Assembly (NCBI GenBank): GCA_042854365.1
Contig: AP031437.1
Coordinates: forward strand, 2,294,001 to 2,358,000
Length of the DNA stretch: 64,000 nt
Direction: 5' to 3'
DNA from: Anaeromassilibacillus sp001305115
GTDB lineage: Bacteria; Bacillota; Clostridia; Oscillospirales; Acutalibacteraceae
A model generated the notes under the pieces. That model was not told where the DNA came from, searched no databases, and saw only the letters and a program-made list of their open reading frames with translations. Position 1 is the stretch's first letter; every line of letters starts with the position of its first letter. Below, piece after piece: positions 52,890-62,143 of this stretch. The translations under genes and the position numbers were made by a program.

Positions 52890-53790
52890 GGCCAAAAGTA
52901 AAATATCATGTTATCTATAGGAACCGAGAGCGTTATCCTATCTCTGTCATGTGCCGGTTTTTTGAGGTATCCCGGAGTGGATATGATGACTTTGTCCACC
53001 GTTTGGAATGCAAGGAGAAGGTGCAGATTTGGTGGAAGCTATCCACGTTCAGCGAGGGCGCTGCTTCAAGATATATGGATATCGACGGATGTGGCTGTGG
53101 CTGGAGAAACAAGGTACGCGTCGCAATCCCAAGATAGTTCTGCGAATCATGAAGAAATACGGCCTTTTGGCAGAAATTCGCCGCCGGAGAAAATGGGTTC
53201 AGGTGGGCCAACAACTGCACAAATATGAAAATCTTTTGAATCGTCCATTTCAAGCAGACAGGCCCAACAGCAAATGGGTGACCGATATCTTCTACATCCA
53301 CACCAAAGAGGGAGTGTTGTACCTATCCATGATTCGTGATTTGTATGATAACAGCATTGTTGCCTATAAGATCGGTACACAGCAGACGGTGAATCTCGTT
53401 CTGGATACCATCCACCTGGCTATGATGAAGGAGAAAAAGAGAGTCGCTGCAACGTTGTAGCTCCACAGCGACCAAGGGTTTCAATACACTTCCCGAGAGT
53501 ATTTTCACCTGACTCAATCCTATGGTATAACGCCGTTCATGTCAAGACATGGAAACTGTTATGACAATGCTATGGCAGAAAATTTCTTCTCCATTCTAAA
53601 AACAGAGTGCATCTCCCGCCTCAAGCCAACGACATTTGCCGAGGCCAGGGAAGGCATTGACAGCTACATTTATCTTTACAATCACGGATCGTATCCATTT
53701 AAAAGCTGGAGTGGCGCCGCTCACGCTGCGCCACTCCGCTTAAAACTTAATTTTTCCTACCAAGGGGCTTTTTTTGCGCTGTCCGTATAG
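52886..53790 (+). pseudogene. Broken IS3-type transposase OrfB (DDE integrase)
   Basis: The frame from 52886 (MRPKVKYHVI ... SRSGYDDFVHR) shifts near 53010-53030 into the frame reading YGYRRMWLWL, KWVTDIFYIHT and DLYDNSIVAY. It then meets a TAG at 53458 just before LHSDQGFQY, and continues as NCYDNAMAENFFSILKTE. The catalytic triad residues are all visible: Asp in WVTDI, Asp in HSDQG and Glu in FFSILKTE. One frameshift and one nonsense codon separate them, so no full-length enzyme is made. Confidence 0.85.
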
Positions 53791-53806
53791 TTTGGGGCAG
53801 GACATT

Positions 53807-53998
53807 TTGCAGGGCGGTGGCTCTTTTATTGGCCATAATAACCTGTATGGATTAAATACGGAATAATCTCTGTCCAATGGGTAAAAACCTAAATCTTTCT
53901 CAACAATTTTCAGAGAAAAAGTCTTATCGAGCCCCATTTTTCGAAAGACCCTTTGATTCCAGAACTTTTGAAAACATTATTACTTGCTTTCAAACACT
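53807..53998. other. Spacer between the IS element and asnB, no feature seen
   Basis: About 190 bases, AT-rich. No clear terminator for the leftward asnB operon was found here, which is odd for its 3' side and may mean the IS inserted into or near it. Confidence 0.35.
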
Positions 53999-55858
53999 TC
54001 ATGCGAACTTTCTTTTTTCTTGCAGAAAAAACTGTTCATACCAGAGGATAAACGAATATACCGACCAGATTCGCTGCATGTTGGCCGCTTTTCCTTCCTT
54101 ATGATCGTTCAAGAGCTTCATAATCGCTTGCTGGTTAAAAAATTGCGCCGCAACTGGCCCTTCAAACTTTTCTCTGACCATATTGTAATATTTGTCCTGC
54201 CGCAGCCAGTCATTCAAAGGCACCGGAAAACCTAACTTTTTCTTATTGGCCGTACGCTCTGGCAATTGCTTGAGCGCTGCCCCGCGCAGAGCTACTTTGG
54301 TCACATCCCCATGTACACGATAGCGTGAAGGGATCTGCATAGCTAGCTCTAACATTTTTTTGTCGAGAAACGGTACGCGCAACTCTAAGGAATTCGCCAT
54401 GCTCATGCGATCCGCCTTTTGCAGGATGTCGAACAACATCCATGTATGAATATCCACATATTGCAATTGTGTCGGTTCATCCAAGTCCTGTACCTTATCA
54501 AAATACGGCCTCGCATAATCCACCGGGTCTTTCTGATGGTAATCCTTTTTCAAATAACGATTCACATCGCCATAAGTAAATACAAAATTACTCCGCATGA
54601 ATCGTTGATACGGCTCCAAGCCGCCGCGCACAAGGAAATTCTTTCCTTTAAAATTTGGGAACTTCTTTGCTGCTGAGGCGACCGTACGGCGCAATCCCTT
54701 TGGAATTTTGCGATATTTTTCAAAATGCATTCCAGCAAGATACATTGGGTACCCGCCAAAAAGTTCATCCGCTCCTTCTCCAGAAAGAACGACCTTCACA
54801 TACTTCCGCGCATTCTGTGCCAAAAAGTAAAGAGGAACCTCCGAGGGATTGGGAAGCGGTTCATCCATATAGTATTGGATGATCTGATTTGCTTCAAAGA
54901 ATTCATCAGCGCTTACCTTGTTACTGATGTTCTGCACACCGATCACGCGGGAAAAATCCTGTGCATACGGCAGCTCGCTATACTTTTCTTCCTCGTAACC
55001 AACCGAAAAGGTTTTTACATCTTTAGCAACCTTTGAAACTTCGCGCACTACATAGCTGGAATCTACACCGCTGGATAGAAAACATCCAACCTCCACGTCG
55101 CTGATCTGGTGGGCTTCTACACTTTTGGTAAATTCCTCCGTGATGCGGGATTCCCAGTCTTCTAAGGATTTCGATTCATCGATTCGGTATTGAATGTCGT
55201 AGTATTTATGGATGCGGAGGGTTCCATTCTGATACTCAAAATAGTGGCCTCCCAGGAGCTTATAAACATTTCGAAACATCGTTTCTTCGTCCGGAATATA
55301 CGAATAACACATATATTCGGGAAGCCGCTCCTCATTTAGCTCCAAGCAAAACGACGGATGCTCCAAAAAACTTTTTACCTCTGAGCCAAACAGAAAATCA
55401 CCGTCTTTTTGGTAATAGTAGAATGGTTTGATCCCAAAGATGTCCCGTGCGCCAAAGAGCTTTTGGGCCTTGTTATCCCAAATCACAAAGGCATACATCC
55501 CACGCAGTTTTTGCAGCAATTCCGAGCCGTATTCCTCGTACCCGTGTAACAATACTTCCGAATCTGTGGACGTCTTAAAGACGTGTCCCTTTGCTAGCAA
55601 ATCCTTTCGCAATTCCTGGAAATTGTAGATCTCTCCGTTAAATACCAGGACCTTAGTCCCATCTTCATTTCGAATTGGCTGGGAACCACCCTCTAAGTCA
55701 ATGATACTCAACCTACGGAATCCCAGTGCCATGTTCGCATCCACATAATAATCGTCCTGATCCGGGCCACGATGTGCAATGCGGTCTGCCATCGCCTTAA
55801 TCACTGCATCGCGATCTCCGCCGTAGCCATTTGTAAAAAATCCTACGAAGCCGCACAT
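53999..55858 (-). CDS. asnB: Asparagine synthase (glutamine-hydrolysing)
   Basis: The protein has 619 residues. ATG 55858 follows GGAGG by 8 bases and places the catalytic Cys at position 2 (MCGFVGFF), as required in Ntn glutamine amidotransferases. The N-terminal glutaminase domain has RIAHRGPDQD, GFRRLSIIDLEGG and FNGEIYNFQEL. The synthetase domain has the ATP-pyrophosphatase loop SSGVDSSYV and SGEGADELFGGYP. It amidates an aspartyl group using glutamine and ATP. As the third gene of an operon with a D-amino-acid ATP-grasp ligase and aspartate racemase, the substrate may be D-aspartate on peptidoglycan precursors, as for AsnH of Lactococcus, rather than free aspartate. Confidence 0.93.
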   Translation of the reverse strand: MCGFVGFFTNGYGGDRDAVIKAMADRIAHRGPDQDDYYVDANMALGFRRLSIIDLEGGSQPIRNEDGTKVLVFNGEIYNFQELRKDLLAKGHVFKTSTDSEVLLHGYEEYGSELLQKLRGMYAFVIWDNKAQKLFGARDIFGIKPFYYYQKDGDFLFGSEVKSFLEHPSFCLELNEERLPEYMCYSYIPDEETMFRNVYKLLGGHYFEYQNGTLRIHKYYDIQYRIDESKSLEDWESRITEEFTKSVEAHQISDVEVGCFLSSGVDSSYVVREVSKVAKDVKTFSVGYEEEKYSELPYAQDFSRVIGVQNISNKVSADEFFEANQIIQYYMDEPLPNPSEVPLYFLAQNARKYVKVVLSGEGADELFGGYPMYLAGMHFEKYRKIPKGLRRTVASAAKKFPNFKGKNFLVRGGLEPYQRFMRSNFVFTYGDVNRYLKKDYHQKDPVDYARPYFDKVQDLDEPTQLQYVDIHTWMLFDILQKADRMSMANSLELRVPFLDKKMLELAMQIPSRYRVHGDVTKVALRGAALKQLPERTANKKKLGFPVPLNDWLRQDKYYNMVREKFEGPVAAQFFNQQAIMKLLNDHKEGKAANMQRIWSVYSFILWYEQFFLQEKRKFA

Positions 55859-55900
55859 GGACAAAGCCTCCTTTTCTATCCATCGATCCAACGAAATTTT

Positions 55901-56623
55901 TCATGACTGTGTAATCAGCTGTTTACAAGCTGGGCGCAGAGGCTTTCCACATCGTTTGATGCTCGCCTGTGCCAATACGTCCAGGGCATCCAATACACCG
56001 GGGCCAACGGGCCTATCTCGCTTGATGAGCGAAAGCTCTGTACAGCCCAAAACAATGCATTCCGCGCCCTGTTTGCGCACCGAAGCCGCTGCGGATTGGA
56101 ATTTTTCCCACTCCAGCGGACGGCCTGCTTTATAGTCGTCATAAATCAGACTCATCACCCGCTCCTGATTCAAACCATCCGGCAAAACACAACCAATTCC
56201 CTTCTCCGCCAATGCACTCTGGAACAAAGAGGCACGTATTGTCCCAGTGGTCGCCAAGATTCCCGCTGTGCGTACCCCATTTTCCTTCAAGTAACTGGCG
56301 GTTTCCCGCAGGATATGGATAAACGGAATCCGAACCGCAGCAGAAAACGCGGAGAACAGCGCATGCGAGGTAATGCAGGGGATGGCAATACAACTGGCCC
56401 CCAGCTGTTCCAACTTTCGGGCGGCGTCTACAATCGGCGGCAATGGAGAGGGGTTTGTAGAATCCAAAATATAGGCGGTTCGATCTGGAATGGATGGCCG
56501 GTTAAATACAATGACATCCAAATGCTCCTGATCCGTTTGTGCATCCGTCAACTCTACAATACGACGAAGAAAGTAGGAAGTGGCCATTGGCCCAAGCCCT
56601 CCGATGACACCCAGCGTTTTCAT
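55901..56623 (-). CDS. Aspartate/glutamate racemase family protein
   Basis: This 240-residue protein starts MKTLGVIGGLGPMATSYF, the signature of aspartate racemases. The two catalytic cysteines are in AIPCITSHALF (about residue 82) and VLGCTELSLI (about 193). The start codon overlaps the stop of the ATP-grasp gene (ATGA at 56620-56623) and has AAGGGG upstream, so the two are coupled. It converts L-aspartate to D-aspartate by a metal- and PLP-free mechanism. Supplying D-aspartate to the ligase next door is the most economical reading. Confidence 0.91.
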   Translation of the reverse strand: MKTLGVIGGLGPMATSYFLRRIVELTDAQTDQEHLDVIVFNRPSIPDRTAYILDSTNPSPLPPIVDAARKLEQLGASCIAIPCITSHALFSAFSAAVRIPFIHILRETASYLKENGVRTAGILATTGTIRASLFQSALAEKGIGCVLPDGLNQERVMSLIYDDYKAGRPLEWEKFQSAAASVRKQGAECIVLGCTELSLIKRDRPVGPGVLDALDVLAQASIKRCGKPLRPACKQLITQS

Positions 56624-57846
56624 TCGTGCAGCCCCTTATTGCCAAAGCATTTTTTATATTTTTTCCGGTAGTTCATCTGATTGAGGAAAAAGGCTAGCTC
56701 ATGCTTAAAGTTTCGATCCGGTTTATATTGCATCGACTGGCAATATTTTCCCTCCTGAATCAGTGTGCGCGCTTTTGCTTTGAGAGCCTCATCGCGCACA
56801 TATTTAAAAATAACATCCTTTGGAATGATACTCCAAAGTACTTCATTGGTCGCAATGGTCAAAGGCTGCTCTTTATGTTCCAAAACGTCTTCCACCAACC
56901 ACTTGGCCATATTATATCCTGCGGCCGTTACATAAAAGCTGCTTCTCCCCTGCCTTAAGTTCATCTCAAAAAGCTTGTAGCGTCCATCGCGTGGATCAAA
57001 TTTCATGTCAAAATTGGCAAATCCAATATAGCCAATCCCCTCTAAAAATGCGCGCATTTGCTCGGACAAAGCATCGTCATGCGTGCTAATGATGGCCGCA
57101 TAGCTTCCGATTCCTTCGGGAGAGTGCTCTTCCAACAATGCATGTCCCAGGGCAATCAGCTTTACCTTTTTATCCCGGCCACAGTAACAGTTCATCACAC
57201 GCATATTGCTGTCGTCCCCTGGAATATATTCCTGCAAAATCAAATGGTCTTTATAAGAAGAACCATAGATTGCATCCAAAATGGCGTCAAATTCTTCCCG
57301 ATTGTTCGCTACAAAGACCTTTTTCTTATATTGAAAATGACAATTCCAGTATGCCACCGAATTGCTCGGCTTGATGATCACTGGAAAATCAAACGGCAGT
57401 TTTACACCTTTATAGGTCTCATAAGAACAAGTCGTGGTTTTCGGGAAGGCAAATCCGTGTTCTTCACAAACCTGGTAAAAACTCTCCTTGATGCTGAGAC
57501 GCATCAGGAGAGGCTCATCAATACATTCAAAGCGATAATAAGGACGCAATTGTTCCTGATTTCGAACCAAAAGCTTTATATAATTGTCGCCACAGGGTAC
57601 CAACAGCAGCGTTTTGTTAGGGTAGCGCCCTGCAAAGTCAATCAGAGTTTTGCAAAACACAGCATCGTCTTCCAAATTGGGCTCTACGCATTCCACCGAC
57701 ACAATCGAACTGTTTGAGGTGGCATTCAAGCGGCCTTTTCCTACCGCTACACTTTTGATTCCGTACGCCTCATGAAAGGAACGCGCCATTCCATACACAT
57801 TCACATCGCTGCCAAGCAATACCGGCAGAAAATCCAACTGGCCCAT
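56620..57846 (-). CDS. ATP-grasp ligase, probable D-aspartate ligase for peptidoglycan cross-bridge
   Basis: This 408-residue protein starts at ATG 57846 behind AGAGGA. The ATP-grasp pattern shows FDFPVIIKPSNS (ATP-binding Lys), LQEYIPGDDSNM, and the metal-binding FANFDMKFDPRDGRYKLFEMNLRQGRS. An N-terminal pre-ATP domain has LLGSDVNVYGMARSFHEAYG. Overall order and length resemble the D-aspartate ligase Aslfm of Enterococcus faecium. Linkage to aspartate racemase and asparagine synthase in one operon strengthens that call. It would add D-aspartate to the lysine side chain of UDP-MurNAc-pentapeptide. Other ATP-grasp substrates cannot be excluded. Confidence 0.82.
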   Translation of the reverse strand: MGQLDFLPVLLGSDVNVYGMARSFHEAYGIKSVAVGKGRLNATSNSSIVSVECVEPNLEDDAVFCKTLIDFAGRYPNKTLLLVPCGDNYIKLLVRNQEQLRPYYRFECIDEPLLMRLSIKESFYQVCEEHGFAFPKTTTCSYETYKGVKLPFDFPVIIKPSNSVAYWNCHFQYKKKVFVANNREEFDAILDAIYGSSYKDHLILQEYIPGDDSNMRVMNCYCGRDKKVKLIALGHALLEEHSPEGIGSYAAIISTHDDALSEQMRAFLEGIGYIGFANFDMKFDPRDGRYKLFEMNLRQGRSSFYVTAAGYNMAKWLVEDVLEHKEQPLTIATNEVLWSIIPKDVIFKYVRDEALKAKARTLIQEGKYCQSMQYKPDRNFKHELAFFLNQMNYRKKYKKCFGNKGLHE

Positions 57847-57967
57847 GAAATTCCTCTTTTCTTCGATGTTATTCTGCAAACGCCCATGCTATGCACAGGC
57901 TGTTTTTCTCTTTCTTCATTATGGCCCCAAGCTGCGTTCCCATACGCTGCCCCGCCAATATTTGTAT

Positions 57968-57996
57968 ATTATACTATTTTTGCCTAGGAATGACAA
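57968..57996 (-). promoter_or_regulatory. Promoter of the ligase-racemase-asnB operon
   Basis: On the minus strand TTGTCA (57991-57996) and TATAAT (57968-57973) are exactly 17 bases apart, giving a leader of about 115 bases. Confidence 0.78.
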
Positions 57997-58056
57997 TAAA
58001 AGAATCCCTTTTGAATGCAGGCAAAAACTGTGCAGGTTGCAATTGAACCCTAAAAT

Positions 58057-58095
58057 AGCTCCAGCCGTGCACGAATGACGCACACGGCTGGAGCT
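58057..58095 (-). terminator. Terminator after gpmA
   Basis: Arms AGCTCCAGCCGTG and CACGGCTGGAGCT form a perfect 13-bp stem, followed by ATTTTAG on the minus strand. Confidence 0.85.
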
Positions 58096-58132
58096 GGGGA
58101 ATGGAATATAAAGCGCAAACGCTCTTATTGAT

Positions 58133-58891
58133 TTATTTATTGGCCTTTCCCTGGTTTGCCACGCTCTGCATTTTAGCAGCAATCGCATCCGGATCGCCCA
58201 AATACTCTTTATGAACAACGCGGAAATCTGGTCCAAACTCATACACAAGCGGTACGGCTGTCGGAATATTCACCCCTACGATCTCTTCCTCGGAGAGATC
58301 CTCAAAATACTTAACCAATGCCCGCAGCGAATTGCCGTGTGCAGCGATCACAACACGTTCCCCCGCCTCGATACGCGGACGGATTTCCTGCTCAAAATAC
58401 GGAATCACGCGTGCGATTGTGTCCTTCAGGCTTTCCGTTAGCGGCAAAAGTTGTGGATCAATGCCGCGGTACTGTGCATGGCCACGTGGATTGCGCTCGT
58501 CACTCTCTTCCAATGCAGGGGGCTGAATATCAAAGGAACGGCGCCAAATCTTCACCTGATCTTCGCCATATTTCTGTGCCGTTTCGGATTTATTAAGCCC
58601 TTGCAGCGCGCCATAGTGGCGTTCGTTAAGCTTCCAGCTCTTTACCACCGGCAACCATTCGCGGTCCATCTGTTCCAAAGTCAAATTTAATGTATGGATG
58701 GCACGCTTTAAATAAGAAGTATAACAAATATCAAAATCATATCCGGCCTCTTTGAGCGTCTTTCCCGCCTGTGCCGCCTCCTGGCGACCAGTCTCAGAAA
58801 GGTCTACATCCGTCCAGCCGGTGAACAAATTCAATTTGTTCCATTCGCTTTCGCCATGGCGAATCAGTACTAATTTTCTATTTTGACTCAA
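58133..58891 (-). CDS. gpmA: 2,3-bisphosphoglycerate-dependent phosphoglycerate mutase
   Basis: This 252-residue enzyme has LVLIRHGESEWN with the phospho-acceptor His, FTGWTDVDLSETG, the proton-donor Glu in NERHYGALQGLNK, and the second His in VIAAHGNSLRAL. The TTG at 58891 is preferred because AAGGAG lies eight bases upstream; a GTG three codons earlier overlaps that site. It interconverts 3- and 2-phosphoglycerate. It is a single-gene unit with its own strong promoter and terminator, and a short hairpin in its leader. Confidence 0.95.
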   Translation of the reverse strand: MSQNRKLVLIRHGESEWNKLNLFTGWTDVDLSETGRQEAAQAGKTLKEAGYDFDICYTSYLKRAIHTLNLTLEQMDREWLPVVKSWKLNERHYGALQGLNKSETAQKYGEDQVKIWRRSFDIQPPALEESDERNPRGHAQYRGIDPQLLPLTESLKDTIARVIPYFEQEIRPRIEAGERVVIAAHGNSLRALVKYFEDLSEEEIVGVNIPTAVPLVYEFGPDFRVVHKEYLGDPDAIAAKMQSVANQGKANK

Positions 58892-58911
58892 TTCCGTCAC
58901 TCCTTGTCTTT

Positions 58912-58970
58912 GGTTAGCTTTTGCTAACTGTGTTTATATTTATTATATACCATTTGTATCCATATTTCAA
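58912..58970 (-). promoter_or_regulatory. gpmA promoter and leader hairpin
   Basis: On the minus strand TTGAAA (58965-58970) and TATAAT (58942-58947) are 17 bases apart. The leader contains a small hairpin, GTTAGC-AAAA-GCTAAC (58913-58928), ending shortly before the ribosome site. Confidence 0.75.
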
Positions 58971-59033
58971 GGATTCCTTTTCCGCCATTCTCTCTATTTC
59001 TCAATATATCCAAAAGTTCAGGCCGCTATGCAT

Positions 59034-59073
59034 CAAAAACCCGCGTCCCAAATCTTTGGAATGCGGGTTTTTG
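59034..59073 (-). terminator. Terminator after the sodium symporter gene
   Basis: Arms CAAAAACCCGC and GCGGGTTTTTG with an interrupted inner stem; T-run on the minus strand. Confidence 0.85.
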
Positions 59074-59109
59074 GCTGATTCTTTTTCGCTTTTATTCGCA
59101 TGTAAATGT

Positions 59110-60630
59110 TTATTTTACATAACCGTGTGCTGCACGCCACTCCTCCGCTGTACCGCTGTAGAAGAAGTCGTTTGTCTCGCCGCTTTTCCATCCCATTCGG
59201 GTAGCTATCTTGCTGACTACAACACAGAGGATCGGAGAGATCACCATGGCGGCACAAGCATAGATCGGTCCATCCGGCGTTGTAAAACCGGAAAGAGCCA
59301 CTGGTACAAATGCGGTGAGAAAACCTCCCAACATGCCGGCCCAAGCTCCCGCACGGTTGATTCCCTTCCAATACAATGCAATCGCATAGGGGGCAAGGAA
59401 TGCGCCGGAGATAATCCCCCAGGAATAGGACATCATCTCTAAGATCGGTGTGGGATAATTCGCCACTATGTAGGAACCAATCACGAATATTAAACACAAC
59501 ACACGCGTCAGCATAGCTACATTTGCATCGCTCATTTTGGGCTTCCATTTCCCTTTGATTAGATCCATTGAAACCGTGGAGCAAGCGGTCAATGTGATAC
59601 TGGAAAGCGTCGAAACCGATGCAGAAATCAAAAGGACCAATACAATTCCAATCAAGATATTCGGCAACCCCGCCATATTCAGCATATTCGGGATGATATA
59701 ATCCTTACCTCCCTCCGGCATGGTATCCCCAAAGAACAGGTGGGAAAAGGAGCCAATAAAATAGCCGCCACCCGCCACCAACAGAGCAAAGAAAGTGGAA
59801 ATTACTGTACCGCGCCGAACTTCTTTGTCATCGCGGATTCCATAGTATTTGTGCACCATCTGCGGTAATCCCCATGTTCCAAAGCTGGTCATGAGAATCG
59901 TCGCCACCAAGGACAAAACGGTCTGCGACGACATGGGCGTCATCCCGCTTTCGTTCATATAATCGGTCATCCTCTGGAACCCCTCGGACAACCCTCCTAC
60001 CTGCGGGCAAATCACAACCATAGCCAAAAGCGCTGTCACGCCAAACATCATCACAATACCCTGTACAAAGTCGGCCTTTAAGGTCGCCATATAGCCCCCC
60101 AATACCAATACCACCGCGGATGCAACTGCAATCATAATCATGCAGACCTTCTCGTCGATGTTGAGCAGGATGGAACACACACTGGTCAACCCTTTATAAA
60201 CAGACGCCGAATAAGGCAACAGGAAAATAAAGATCACCACACAGGAAAAGATCTTCATGCCATTGCTCTGATACCGCATTTCAAAAAGCTGAGGCATTGA
60301 TTTAATCTTTAAGCGCCGGGTAACCTCCCTGGTTCGCCCCGCCAACACCTTCCAAGCCAACAGAGACCCAAATACTGCATTTCCAATACCGACTAAAGTA
60401 GCATACAGGCCATAATTCCAACCGGAACCACCGGAATATCCGATGAACATAACTGCGGAAAAATATGCAGTTCCATAGGACAGTGCAGAGATCCAAGCGC
60501 CCGCATTACGCCCTCCGACGGTGAAACTGGCCATTCCACCGCTGCTATTTTTGGAATGAATCACACCGACTGCCAACATAAAGATGGCATAGATCGCGAT
60601 GACAATCCAAATCGTCGTCTCTTTGTTCAT
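59110..60630 (-). CDS. Sodium:solute symporter (SSS) family protein
   Basis: This 506-residue protein has about 13 membrane segments, starting behind GAGGGGG. Family features are FTVGGRNAGAWISALSYGTAYFSA near the N-terminus, RRLKIKSMPQLFEMRY in the first cytoplasmic loop, SFGTWGLPQMVHKYYGI and LISASVSTLSSITLTACSTVS for the sodium site. It couples uptake of a small solute to sodium. Pantothenate, proline and other organic solutes are all handled by this family, and the sequence does not decide. It is a single-gene unit with its own terminator. Confidence 0.92.
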   Translation of the reverse strand: MNKETTIWIVIAIYAIFMLAVGVIHSKNSSGGMASFTVGGRNAGAWISALSYGTAYFSAVMFIGYSGGSGWNYGLYATLVGIGNAVFGSLLAWKVLAGRTREVTRRLKIKSMPQLFEMRYQSNGMKIFSCVVIFIFLLPYSASVYKGLTSVCSILLNIDEKVCMIMIAVASAVVLVLGGYMATLKADFVQGIVMMFGVTALLAMVVICPQVGGLSEGFQRMTDYMNESGMTPMSSQTVLSLVATILMTSFGTWGLPQMVHKYYGIRDDKEVRRGTVISTFFALLVAGGGYFIGSFSHLFFGDTMPEGGKDYIIPNMLNMAGLPNILIGIVLVLLISASVSTLSSITLTACSTVSMDLIKGKWKPKMSDANVAMLTRVLCLIFVIGSYIVANYPTPILEMMSYSWGIISGAFLAPYAIALYWKGINRAGAWAGMLGGFLTAFVPVALSGFTTPDGPIYACAAMVISPILCVVVSKIATRMGWKSGETNDFFYSGTAEEWRAAHGYVK

Positions 60631-60782
60631 ACCATTTCCCCCTCGATCGCTTCTTCGATTTAAACCTTCGATGCTTTGACTTGATAAATTATCGCTATTC
60701 TACCAAAAAGGCAGACGAAAGGCAATTGCTTTTTTGCACAAAATATAAAGGGAAACTTGGGAAACGTGGCGAAAGAAGAAAC

Positions 60783-61256
60783 TCTAAAGAATCAATTGTG
60801 TCCGATTCATAGCGGGAATACCTTTTTCCGGCAATACATCACTGTATATTTTGTTCCACCTTTTGGGCAAACCAGGTAGGAAAGACAAACATCGCTATGG
60901 CCAACCATATAGCGATTCCCCTTTTGCATACAACCGCGAAAGGAGTGATCCGAAATATAGAGAATATCGTCGGCATTCTTTTCAATCAGGCGTTGATAAT
61001 CGGATCGGATTTCTGCCTCCACATTTGGTCATGCCCTTTATATGGTAAGACCAAAATCAATCGAATCCATGGATTATATTCACGTACTTTTCAGACTGCT
61101 TGTTCCGCCAAAAAATCCCCCCCACGCTCCTCCTGCATAAAAAGGAACGAACCCCTCTGTAACAAGCACTTCCATTTTTGGGATGAATGATTCCGCAAGA
61201 GCAATTGCAGTTTCCTTGGTGAAGTCTCTATGGCCGGTAAAACAACAGCTTTTCAT
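60783..61256 (-). pseudogene. Frameshifted SLOG/DUF1273 (YpsA-like) gene
   Basis: The ATG at 61256, behind GGAGGAAG, gives KSCCFTGHRDF, the opening of DUF1273 proteins. It continues with LAESFIPKMEVLVTEGF and a Gly-rich turn. The frame then shifts to RLILVLPYKGHDQMW, shifts again to KNADDILYISDHSFRGCM, NRYMVGHSDVCLSYL and GGTKYTVMYCRK, and a third time to KGIPAMN at the C-terminus. Intact relatives have these blocks in one frame of about 170 codons. Members of the SLOG superfamily are proposed nucleotide-ligand binding proteins. Three separate shifts make a sequencing artefact unlikely. Confidence 0.82.
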
Positions 61257-61351
61257 AATCTTCCTCCAGATTTGTATTCGTTTATATAGTCGTTTTTCAA
61301 TTCTATTTACTATAGGATCATAGAATACAATTTATTGAGAGGTGAGGTGAA

Positions 61352-61550
61352 ATGTCTAAATTCATTCCAAAGCCATATAAAAAAGAGCCCATTACGATTT
61401 CGGATGAGTTCCGACAAAATCGAGCAAATCGATCGTCTATCTGCGGAATTCAACCTGAGCCGCAGCGCTTTTATCTATCAATGTATTGACTATGCAATGG
61501 AGCACATGTCCCCAATAAACCCAGAAGGCTCTAAAGGCCCCATTTTATAG
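61352..61550 (+). pseudogene. Ribbon-helix-helix (CopG-like) small protein with a one-base frameshift
   Basis: The ATG at 61352, behind GGTGAGGTGAA, reads MSKFIPKPYKKEPITI. One extra T near 61399-61402 then breaks the frame. Removing it joins to RMSSDKIEQIDRLSAEF and NLSRSAFIYQCIDYAMEHM, the standard ribbon-helix-helix protein of Clostridia (start K-P-x-K-K-E-x-I-T-I, then R...D...ID). The product would be a DNA-binding repressor of about 65 residues. A single shift could be a sequencing error; the intact second half, including the LSRS turn, suggests recent loss or an error. Confidence 0.78.
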
Positions 61551-62092
61551 GGTGAGAACTTGTTGCTATTCAGATCGATCAGGAATGTAGGCGTGTAGAT
61601 GTGTTTTGAGCCATCGCCTCTCGAGACCTTTCTTTGCAGGCCTTCATAAAGCCGCTCTGGAAAACCATATTTCTTTTCATCTCCCAGCGCTTCAAATCTG
61701 CAATATGCATTGGGCAACTTCCCTTCGAAAAATGATCAAAAAACAAATAGGCTATCCCCCATGAGATAAGAGATATACAAGATTCATGTGCAATCTCACT
61801 TACTCTTTTTTATGTCATAGCAAGGTCCATTCCATCGTAGTTCATTCGTGGAAAAATTGTTCCTTTTTCGTGGATCAATCATTCTCCATGCTTATATTTT
61901 TTAGACCGTTGTTTTTTCATATCAAAATTTTTGAAAAACGATTCGCTTGTTTTGTCATTAAAATCTTCTTTCTTATATAGTCCTACATCTCTTCCTTGCA
62001 CTTGGTTCGATGATTTTTCGTGTAACTCTTCTACTCCCCGCTATGTAGGTGGTTTCCTATTTTGTTTCGTTCGACCCTAAAAGCAGTAATTA
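61551..62092. other. Gene-poor region
   Basis: About 540 bases. On the minus strand, 61717-61530 reads LPNAYCRFEALGDEKKYGF and PTFLIDLNSNKFSPYKMG, which has a protein-like composition and could be the end of an unrecognised decayed gene. The rest is AT-rich with nothing recognisable. Confidence 0.35.
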
Positions 62093-62127
62093 AAAAGCGG
62101 CGCTATCCGAATGCTCAGATAGCGCCG
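62093..62127 (-). terminator. Terminator after the HD-domain gene
   Basis: Arms CGGCGCTATC (62098-62107) and GATAGCGCCG (62118-62127), with T-runs on both sides; on the minus strand CTTTTTA follows. Confidence 0.85.
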
Positions 62128-62143
62128 TTTTTTATCTTTGTCA

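Larger units (their letters stand above)
52509..53806 (+). mobile_element. Decayed IS3-type insertion sequence
   Basis: Two overlapping transposase frames (OrfA and OrfB arrangement) are flanked by related ends. The left end contains GTCCCGT...GACAAAAAGCCCC. The right end, read inward, contains TGTCCTGCCCC...GCGCAAAAAAAGCCCC. A hairpin CCCCCTGATGTAG/CTACATCAGGGGG (52539-52576) lies just inside the left end before OrfA and could stop transcription coming from outside. Exact borders and target duplication are uncertain. OrfB is broken, so the element cannot move on its own. Confidence 0.75.
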
